From Gracilariopsis chorda (Eukaryota; Rhodophyta; Florideophyceae; Gracilariales; Gracilariaceae), in NCBI GenBank assembly GCA_003194525.1, contig NBIV01000058.1:248001-312000 (forward strand): a stretch of 64,000 nt of DNA, written 5' to 3'. Shown here one piece after another: positions 44,340 through 52,832 of the stretch. Below the pieces are notes generated by a model. It searched no databases and was not told the origin of the DNA. It saw nothing but the letters and a program-made list of their open reading frames with translations. The position numbers were made by a program, and so were the translations under genes. The first letter of the stretch is position 1. Each line of letters starts with the position of its first letter.

Positions 44340-47248
44340 TCCCTATATTTCGAAAGGTCACTTCTTTGTAAGCCGGTCATATCTGTAGGGGTGCGAGCAT
44401 AGAGCATTTCAGCTGTGTCAGCGGAGTGTCCAGTTTGATTGTGGGCTGTTTGAAAGAACTCTTCCATGATAGACTTTGAAAAGGAGTTTTCAATGCCCTT
44501 AGCAAGTGTAGAAGAAAGTGCGCAGGTGATACCCGCGGAGAAGTTGCGGTAGTCAGCAAATGTGATATTGTATCCAGCAGCTGAGAAACCAGCTGCGACT
44601 ATAGTTCGAATTGCTTTTGCAGTAAGCGCTGCTCCCTGAACGGCAAAAAGCATCTTCCACTGCATGTCCTTCTTCTCTTCGCCGAACAACAAGGATACAA
44701 ACAGAGTTTCAACGGGGCGGATGAGTGTGAAGTAGGGTAAAAGCACCTGCGCCATTTTAGGGTCCGGGAATCTGGGTACTAGGCGCGCGCCGCCAGTTGT
44801 GTTCTTTGTTTTCATGTATCGAGTGATTAGAACCGGTTTAGAGTCCAGGAGAATAAGAGAACGGAGATGGGTGTCGTCGTTATGCAAGCGGTAGGATTCA
44901 CTTTCTGTTCCTCTCGCTGGAGAGCCAGAAGCCAGATGCAGCGCCACCAGCAGTCGTTCTTGAATCTTTTGGGCGTACGTCAACCAACGTAATATACCAT
45001 TTCTAAGCAGGAAGTCCTGGCCAAGCCGAATCATATCCAAGGCCATTTCAGTCGGGTCACCTAGGAGAAAGCATGGAACGTTGGAGCCGGAGGCAGAGCC
45101 CTTCCTAAGACATTGTAGTACATATTTCATGTTTTGTTGGATGAAGCTTGTGTTTTGCGGGTGTATAAGGAATGAAAATCCCGGGGCTCTGTTTGAAGGT
45201 GAATCTTTCAACGATGTCAAGTGTGTGCTGAACAAGGTGGGGAAGGGAAACCCATCGAGCAGATCCTTCGAAATAACAGATTCAATTTCCGTGTTTAACT
45301 CCTGCACGAGATTACCCACCTGCGACAAGCTTAGATGCACATCCTCAACAATTCCACAGTTGGTGTGGATTGTACATGGTAAAAATGACACATTTAGGCT
45401 TTCTTTTCTCGCAATGCTCATAGCAACATTCAGAGTGTTTCTTATGAAACAAAATGCGGTATTTGCCTGCATATCTAGAGAACTTGTCAGGCTCGCCATC
45501 TCAGAAACGTTCGTTTCCGTATTCTGTACACCAGACTGTCCGACTGTGTGTATTTCATGGATGGCAGATGCCGCGACAGCGTATTGCAAAGCCGCAAGCA
45601 AGTGAGTGATGTCATCAGCTGCGGCGTATTTGTAAATAGGCTTGTCCAGTTCGCAATCCGTAAATTTGAGAACCGAGGCACAAGCAACAAAATTACGGAC
45701 TAAAAACCTGCTCGTTGGCGTGTAGGGTTGAAGAGACTGTAGCAAACATGCTTTTAGGGACGCATGCAGATTCTTCATCATATTGGGAATTGTGATGACT
45801 TCCACAGTAATTTTGGCGACCGATTTTGGCACCAAGTCATGGGAGCGGGCATTAGCGTTTGCGACAAAGAACAGCAACCTTGCAACGTCTAGAGCGTACC
45901 TCTGTGACGTATCGAGGCGCACGGTTTTGAAAGCAAAGTTTGTTCGTTGGTTCAAACTATGCAGAAAAAAAGGGGGTAAGGTGGACATTATGGACGGTGT
46001 TCGTTGCATGTACTGAACGATGTTTGCGGAATGCTTTGACAAATCTGGGTTATTGCCGCGGGCTTCAACCAACTTCGCGCCCGAGAGAAATACTGCGTCT
46101 TCAATTGATATGTGAAGGCTTTCAAGGGCCAAGTCCAACTTCGTGCTCTGGATGAAGTAATTACGACATTTCTCATCGGCGATATTGCTTCCAATTAGAG
46201 TCTTCGAACGGCTTGGGCGCAAATCCCTAAGAAACGTCTCCACATGCTCCGTGTACGCACCCGTATACGGTGGTTTTTGTGTTTTCGATACCAAGTTAAC
46301 TGTATCAAGCTTGGTACCGGGGAGGGTCCTCGACGTCACAAGATGATGATCCGGAAGAGATTTGTGGTTCTCAACAAACACTGGCTGCGTTCCATTTGCG
46401 ATTTGTGGGAGGGTATCACGGGCGATACTTGTGTGGTCGGTCTGCGAAGGTGTTGAGTGGGAGGTAGGCTTCCATGTGCTTTTCAGCATAAGAATCCGTC
46501 GATTTGAAACAGAGCCCACTGGGTTGTCATTTGTAACCGCAAAAGACCGTTTATGAGTTCCACGGAAAACGCTCTGAACGCGCATTCTTCCCCGGTCGAG
46601 TTCTTTCTGGACAGCATTACGCACAAAGCTTATATCCGTATTGTAGGATTCTGATATATGTTTTTGGAGGGTGGCTGTATCCACCCAGGCAAATCCACAT
46701 TCAGGGCATCGGAGACCTAGTTCGGTTCGAAGGCCAAACAGAGGGGGTAGTACGTCCTGTAGAGCATTTCGGTTTTGAACATCGTAACGGTTAAAAAGGG
46801 GGTGGGGTCCCAATAAACGCATGTTTTCACACACCATATGCAGCTCATTTGTTGCCTTTTGGGCTTCAAAGAGTTCCATGTAATGCGGTTCATGTCTGAG
46901 ATGGAATTGCATCGAGCGCTTTGAACGGAACGCCAGTTGGCAGTCCACGCAAACCATAACGTGCAGAACGTCATTTACGCCTAGTGTTACGGTGTGAAAG
47001 TTGACAGGCAGACTCTGCGGAGTTGCAGGAGACGAGAGGATAGCCATATTAAGCGTTGCGTTTGCCATTACGATGAGGGTGGGGAGGAGTTTATAGGGTA
47101 TAGTCGAAGTGGGTTTCAGAATGCTCTCACTGAGGTATACGGATGAGTAAGAGGAGGGGGAGCGTGAACGATCAAGATATACTGGGCAGATCGTGTTGGG
47201 GATCTGCAACAGGTTAACACGGTAACGTGTTTGCTTATTATAGTGCAA
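44252..47248 (-). CDS. Zinc-finger / tyrosine recombinase protein of the OrsD-YR-RecQ type
   Basis: An intact frame of 998 codons. The N-terminal part has two Cys/His finger-like motifs (C100-x2-C103 with H116 and H119 or H122; C181-x2-C184 with H197), like the OrsD/DUF3505 domain. The second half has a tyrosine-recombinase signature: Arg779 in SPARGTE, Arg901 in FADYR, His941 in TGHS and Tyr950 in MLYAR. His to Tyr is nine residues, as in XerD-like enzymes. Such enzymes cut and rejoin DNA through the Tyr. The order finger-YR-RecQ is known to me from fungal subtelomeric helicase genes. The first ATG is at 47,248; Met61 (47,068) is an alternative start. It lies 180 bases after the methyltransferase/SET gene on the same strand. 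Confidence 0.7.
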   Translation of the reverse strand: MHYNKQTRYRVNLLQIPNTICPVYLDRSRSPSSYSSVYLSESILKPTSTIPYKLLPTLIVMANATLNMAILSSPATPQSLPVNFHTVTLGVNDVLHVMVCVDCQLAFRSKRSMQFHLRHEPHYMELFEAQKATNELHMVCENMRLLGPHPLFNRYDVQNRNALQDVLPPLFGLRTELGLRCPECGFAWVDTATLQKHISESYNTDISFVRNAVQKELDRGRMRVQSVFRGTHKRSFAVTNDNPVGSVSNRRILMLKSTWKPTSHSTPSQTDHTSIARDTLPQIANGTQPVFVENHKSLPDHHLVTSRTLPGTKLDTVNLVSKTQKPPYTGAYTEHVETFLRDLRPSRSKTLIGSNIADEKCRNYFIQSTKLDLALESLHISIEDAVFLSGAKLVEARGNNPDLSKHSANIVQYMQRTPSIMSTLPPFFLHSLNQRTNFAFKTVRLDTSQRYALDVARLLFFVANANARSHDLVPKSVAKITVEVITIPNMMKNLHASLKACLLQSLQPYTPTSRFLVRNFVACASVLKFTDCELDKPIYKYAAADDITHLLAALQYAVAASAIHEIHTVGQSGVQNTETNVSEMASLTSSLDMQANTAFCFIRNTLNVAMSIARKESLNVSFLPCTIHTNCGIVEDVHLSLSQVGNLVQELNTEIESVISKDLLDGFPFPTLFSTHLTSLKDSPSNRAPGFSFLIHPQNTSFIQQNMKYVLQCLRKGSASGSNVPCFLLGDPTEMALDMIRLGQDFLLRNGILRWLTYAQKIQERLLVALHLASGSPARGTESESYRLHNDDTHLRSLILLDSKPVLITRYMKTKNTTGGARLVPRFPDPKMAQVLLPYFTLIRPVETLFVSLLFGEEKKDMQWKMLFAVQGAALTAKAIRTIVAAGFSAAGYNITFADYRNFSAGITCALSSTLAKGIENSFSKSIMEEFFQTAHNQTGHSADTAEMLYARTPTDMTGLQRSDLSKYRECSTQWHTFSESQMFSQPRPQRSEQAPIP

Positions 47249-47427
47249 TTGCGCAGGTTTATGAGGGGTGCTTTAACATCTGTAATGAACGGACTGAAGA
47301 CGTGGCTAAGATCTTAGGGAAAGTTAATAACGTAATGCATATTGTGACGAGGTGTTAGCAGGCGCGCGGTACCCATACATTGGAGCAGAGGAGTATGAGG
47401 GGTAACTGGAGTTTGGTGTTTACTGGA

Positions 47428-50400
47428 CTACGAAGCATTGGAGGTGTTGCTGGTTCTGCTGTCGAGGAGGTTTGATTTCCAACAGTACTCTACAACATAC
47501 GATAAAAACAACTCTTCCACACGCTCAATCCGGCGATTTGCACGAATCGTTATTATGGTGTAATCTTCGAGCTGCTTCCTGTTTCGAATGGAGGCCAATT
47601 TGTGCTTATCCAAGGTTACATTCTCCGTTCTTTTCTTTTTATACTTGTCGCGGACTGCTTGGATGTCCAGATCGCCCTCAATGTACCTTGGGTCATTGAT
47701 GTAGCCACCAATACAGAAAGGGGCCGGCGGAATAAAGATTGAAGTTCGCTTCGTGTCCCGGTTGAGACCAACCAAGGCGGCAAAATCCGGGCCAGAGACA
47801 TCAACCTCCATGGCATACGAGCGAAACTGTGAATGGGTTACACCCAGGGGCCCCTCTCCATATATCTTGTGGATCTCCTGGCGTTGAGAAAGGTCGTGGT
47901 AGACGTGTGTACCGTAGAAATAACAAACTATCTCCCCTCGCGTGAAAGTTGTTCCGGCGAACACCCCAATGCCTGCATTAGGATGGTTTATAGTAGACTT
48001 TGCGATAACCAGACGAGAGGATGTAGCTTCCACAGCACGTAAGTCCATTGCATCCATGAGATTTAAAGCGCCTTGATACTGTGCCGGCCATTGAGCCAAT
48101 TCCGTGTTGATATATTTGCAAGCAAACAGGTTGTCGTTCCATTTGGATGCGCAATGAAACATAATATGTTGTGGGAATCTCTGGTAATGTGGAAAGTGTT
48201 TGGGTGGGGTCCAAACTTTTGAAGGGCGAGTGTAGGTCTGGAAGTAATTGCTTACTAATCGAGCAGCGTCCAAAACCCCTCGAGTTACCGTGACGTTTGC
48301 GATGTCTTCTGCAATGAGCCGTGAGAAGAATTTGATGGCAGCATGCTTTGCGTGGTAGAAACATGCCGGATCTTTTTCGCACCCAACAAATTTACGACCC
48401 TCACCACGCTTGAAAGACATACAGGCGAGGGCGGTAGAGAAAGTACCAGCAAAGAGGTCTACAACCGTGTCACCCGGGTTGGAGAACCGCGCTATAAGTT
48501 CCCTCGCAAGAAGAATTGGTTTCTGTTCAGCGCGAACCCTTTCACGCATCAATTGGCCACTCGGGTTCAATTTAGACCACATGAGAGTCTCATTGACATC
48601 CAAGGTCGGTACGTTATCTATAACGTTTTTATAACCAGCAACCGTGGAGGATACGTGGTTGAAGTTCATGTAGTTCACCTGAGATTGTTCCTGTTCCCGG
48701 GAAGCACCAACCTTTACCACGTGAACGGCGTATTACACAATTGTCATTAGTTCTCCAGATGCTCTTCCAGGTGCGGCTGTGATGTTACCCGACCCTGGGA
48801 TGAAGTGAAGTTGGCAAGCATCCACCTTAAAAATCGGTTCATCGTTACCGTCCTTATCCTTCAAAGTTGCGTTTCGGAATATTTTCCGCCAACTGAGGAA
48901 CAGTTCAACGGAAGAGAATAGAACGAAATGGCCTCCTTCATGGAGAACGTTAGTGACATTACTCACGAGGCCCTTCATTTCAGCCACGGTTAAGGCGTCG
49001 TACTCACTGTTCCTTCTCTCTGCCGCAGCGCGAACGAGCGTTAGAGCATCCAGCAAAGCGAAGTGGGAATCTTCATATGGGACGGAATCTGTGGAGCGGA
49101 GAGTATTGTGGACTGGAGGGAGTTCTTCGTAGGGAGTAGAGTACATGGCATAGTGTTTCATCATCTCCCGCTCCACTATCTCTATTGCCTTCCAAACTGT
49201 ACCACTGACGTCTTCGTCTGGCAGAAATACACCAGTACCTTCCACGTCGTAAGGGAGGTAAGTCGTTGGCTGAACGTTTGGAGCAGCCTCGCTGTCTGCG
49301 TCTTGTGGTCTTAGAGGTTGCTCAGGAGGCGTGTCTGGCTCCAGTTCATCGTTGGGACTGGTGACCAAGTCAATGACTTCCAACGTGCAAACAGTTGAGG
49401 TTTGTCCTTCACCACTAGAGGTAGGAGGTACCTGGGCGTTCGCTGTTCGGATTGGAGCCCAAAGATTCTCACTTAGCCGGTCGAATCGTTCTGGATACGA
49501 AAGATGTCGGGTATGCTGTGGGTCCAGTTGGGCCCGCTTCACGTCTGGGAGGAACTCCAATAGTAGTAACCATTGTTCAACTCCTTTTTCGTACAGGCGT
49601 GGGTGAGAGATGACCGTGACAATGTCATTGAGGAATTCTTCTGCCAGAGGTCTAAGTCCCTCGTCAACATGTTGCGGAAGTGCGTAGGCGTGGCTATCAA
49701 CCCCCGATGATGTCGTTCTGGGGTTTATATCTCCGATAAGAGAGAAGGACTGTCTGAGCGGTACGAACTCTTCAATGCGAGTCTTTAGAGGTTTGAAGAG
49801 TAAAGATGAACCGTCAAAGGATAGATACGCGCTTAGCATCGATTCGGTGTTGTGGAAACCAAGATATGTGGCAAAATTGTCCCAAGAACGAACAACCTGT
49901 TGCACGCCATATGCAATTCGATTGCAGTTCTGATCCCCGAAATTCTTTAAAGGGACTGCCTGAGGTTGTGTTAGGTCGTCGGTGGAACCAGAGCGTTTTC
50001 GCTTCTTTGAGAGAGCCTTCATTCGTTGAGTTAACAGAACAAACATGCTCAGATATAGAAGAACCTGAAAGCGTGTCGCTCTTTCGGTAGTGACTTCGTC
50101 CCTCCCCTTTCTTCTGAGGCTAATTCGATCCACACAAGACCTAACGATATCGGCAAGTAAATACCGTATAGTGAAGGGAAACCTTCGCGCCTTGCATAAG
50201 CGGTAGTAGTCCTTGACACGACGATCCTCTTCATTATCCAGCTGATCTAGGGACGGTGCAATTTGAAAGGCCTGTTGCAAAGCGTTGTGCTTGGGCGAGT
50301 GCGTGTTAGTTAAGGCATTTAGTACCTCCACGTCTCCAAAAGTTGACATATCGGAGGAACCAATTCCCTGTTTGAAATAACTCCATGGCAGACGGTGACA

Positions 50401-50536
50401 AACCGCGTGTTGCTATAGCCAACTCGGCAATGGTCTTGTATTTCACGTCCCTTGGGTGGTCTTCCGGTGTACGTTCAGCGGCATAGTTGTTACGTAATTC
50501 CAAAAATGCGGACATTGTACTTGCATATTGTGGCAT
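47428..50536 (-). pseudogene. Beta-class DNA methyltransferase fused to a SET domain
   Basis: Read as one gene, in order: an unknown helical N-terminus (MSAFLELRNNY), a Ser/Pro/acidic linker, the first half of an N4-cytosine/N6-adenine methyltransferase (ALLDALTLVRAAAERRNSEYD, then LHEGGHFVLFSS), its second half (QKPILLARELI, motif I VVDLFAGTFSTALA), then a SET domain (GVFAGTTFTRGEI, GGYINDPRY, EELFLSY). The DPPY catalytic motif position reads DALT, so DNA methylation activity is doubtful. SET domains methylate lysines, often on histones. One in-frame TAA lies at 48,735-48,733, between the halves, where CAA is plausible, and one frameshift at a three-T run near 50,371. Everything else is open, so the gene is either recently broken or misread. 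Confidence 0.7.
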
Positions 50537-50687
50537 GTTGACGAGTTTTTAGATCGAACCGACGGAGGAGGTAGTAAAGAATGCGTCGTTCTTGTCAGAG
50601 ATGAGACTAAAGCTGGTATAAAAGGGTACACCTTGAAATGCAGGTGAATTAAAACGAACGGGTGTTGGCGTAAGGGGTTGCTTTGTA

Positions 50688-52510
50688 GTGTCGAGCGACA
50701 GCTCGGTACTCGGCGGACAGGAACCCGTTCCTGCCGTGCACGACCGCTGTAATACAAATAATATACGCCATGTACGTTTTAAAACCTCGAAACTCTCCCA
50801 ATTTTATACTATATTTTAGAACATGGATAGCACGGGTTGTGTCGAGCGACAGCCCCGTGCGTGCTTGGCAGGAATGAATTCCTGTCGTGCACGAGAGGCT
50901 GTGTCGCTGAACACAAATCGGATCCCAAAACATGTCAATGAAATGACAGCAGTGTGCAAAAGGCGTGGCGCATGTACATACGTATCATAGTTGTACGTAA
51001 AGTGATACGCGTGGGACTGTGCCAAGTGCTCTTGCCCGCACCTTCATATTTGCATTCATTTCGGGGGGGGGGGGGGGGGGGGGGGCGGGGGATGTGTCGA
51101 GTGACACGCCCATTCCTGCACGACTTGGTGTGTCGCTCGACACAGCTGGCGGCCTAAAAAAAGAAATAGTATTTATGGTGATGCGAAGATACGTGTGTGT
51201 GGTGTACGTAGAGTAGCAGGTGTGGGTTTGTGTGAAGCGCCGTCGCCCGCGCCTTAGTTTTTGCATTACTTATGGGGGGGTTGTGTCGAGCGACAGGCCC
51301 AGCCGTGTACGATAGGAACTCATTCCTGTCGTGCATGACCCGTGCGTGTCGCTCGACACAGCTGGCGGCCAAAAAAATTGGAAATATTTTTTGAAAGAGT
51401 GTGGAAGGGGCATGGCGTTGCAAATACGTGTCAGTGGTGTCAGTACTATCACACGTGGGTGTCTGCGCCAAGCGGTGTTGGCCATGCCCTTGTTTTCACA
51501 TAATTTTTTGAGGGAGGGTGTGTCGAGCGACAGGCCCGGTTGTGCACGACAGGAACTCATTCCTGTCGTGCACGACCGGGCGTGTCGCTCGACACACTTC
51601 GCGGCCCAAAAAATTGAATTAATTTTTTCATGGACAGCGCACGCATAATGGCACATATAGATACGTGTCAAAGGTGTACGTAACCCAACACGTGTGGGTT
51701 TGTGTGAAGCGCCGTCGCCCGCGCCTTTATTTTTGCATTAATTTTGGGGGGGGTTATGTCGAGCGACAGGCATCGCTGTGCACGACAGGAACTCATTCCT
51801 GTCGTGCACGACCGGGCGTGTCGCTCGACACAGCTGGCGGCCAAAAAAATTGGAAATATTTTTTGAAGGAGTGTGCAAGGGGCATGGGCGTTGCAAATAC
51901 GTGTCAGTGGTGTCTGTCCTCTGACACGTGGGTGCCTGCGCCAAGCTGTGTCGGCTGTGCCCTTGTTTTCACATAATTTTTGGAGGGAGGGTATGTCGAG
52001 CGACAAGCCCTGTTGTGCACGACCGGGCGTGTCGCTCGACACACTTGGCGGCCCAAAAAATTGGAATAATTTTTTCATGGATAGCGCATGCATCATGGGG
52101 CATATAGATACGTGTCAGAGTTGTACGTAAACTGACACGTGTGGGTTTGTGTCAAGCGCCATTGCCCGCGCCTTTATTTTTGCTTTAATTAATGTGGGGG
52201 GTGTGTCGAGCGAGAGGCCCGGTTGTGCACGACAGGAATGAGTTCCTGTCGTGCACAGCCATGCCTGTCGCTCGACACACCCGGCTGGCGGAAATATTTG
52301 AAAAACTATTTATGTTGATGCGCATGGGGCGTGGCTCATGCACATACGTGTAGGAGTTGCACGTTCCCCGACACGTGTGTGCCTGCGCCTAGCGCCGTCG
52401 GCCCCTTGTTTGGAGTTTATTTTGGGGGGGTATTGTGTCGAGCGACAGGCTTGGCCATGCACGACAGGAACTCATTCCTGTCGTGCACAACCAGGCCTGT
52501 CGCTCGACAC
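50688..52510. repeat. Higher-order array of nine long hairpin repeats
   Basis: Nine hairpins start at 50,688; 50,839; 51,094; 51,283; 51,520; 51,756; 51,994; 52,203; 52,435. A full one is about 76 bases: outer arms GTGTCGAGCGACA and TGTCGCTCGACAC, middle arms GTGCACGACAGGAA and TTCCTGTCGTGCAC, loop CTCA. Most are preceded by a G-run. From copy 4 on the period is about 235 bases, and spacers alternate between two types, giving a dimer of about 472 bases (copies 4-5 and 6-7). Each spacer holds a second hairpin, ACGTGTCAG with CTGACACGT. Copies 3 and 7 lack one central arm. The array fills the space between two divergent genes and has no convincing ORF. Confidence 0.9.
51063..51091. repeat. Poly-G tract
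   Basis: Twenty-three G, one C and five G precede hairpin copy 3. Shorter G-runs stand at the same place in front of most other copies, so the tract looks like an expansion of a unit feature. Length in the assembly may be unreliable. Confidence 0.85.
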
Positions 52511-52832
52511 ACCATTATGGGAAAGTGTCCCTAAAATTCGGAAAATGGGGGTATTGAAAATAGCCCGTATTCGAAATGATAAAATAGTGCAGTTGGCGCC
52601 CCTTCCGAGAAGGGTCTCGTAAAGTAAGGGAGGGAATGGTTGCGACTGTTGTACTGTGCCGTCGTGGGCTGTTGACTCAGCGGTTTGCGTGAGTCCATCC
52701 GTAACCGCTTAAGGCTTAGTAAAGCGTGTTCTAAGCACGCTACACGTTATCGTTTCATCGCTCGAAACATTCCGCCATACGTCTGCGCCTATCCTCAAGC
52801 GTTTCCGTTCTGAAATAACTCCACACACGAGC

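Noticed and set aside
38400-52510. CRISPR-like array from regularly spaced repeats
   Set aside because: Spacers are themselves repeated, units are about 235 bases, the repeats are long palindromes, and the host is eukaryotic.
50600-52620. Numerous short frames in the hairpin array
   Set aside because: They recur with each repeat unit on both strands and contain the palindromes, so they are repeat artefacts.
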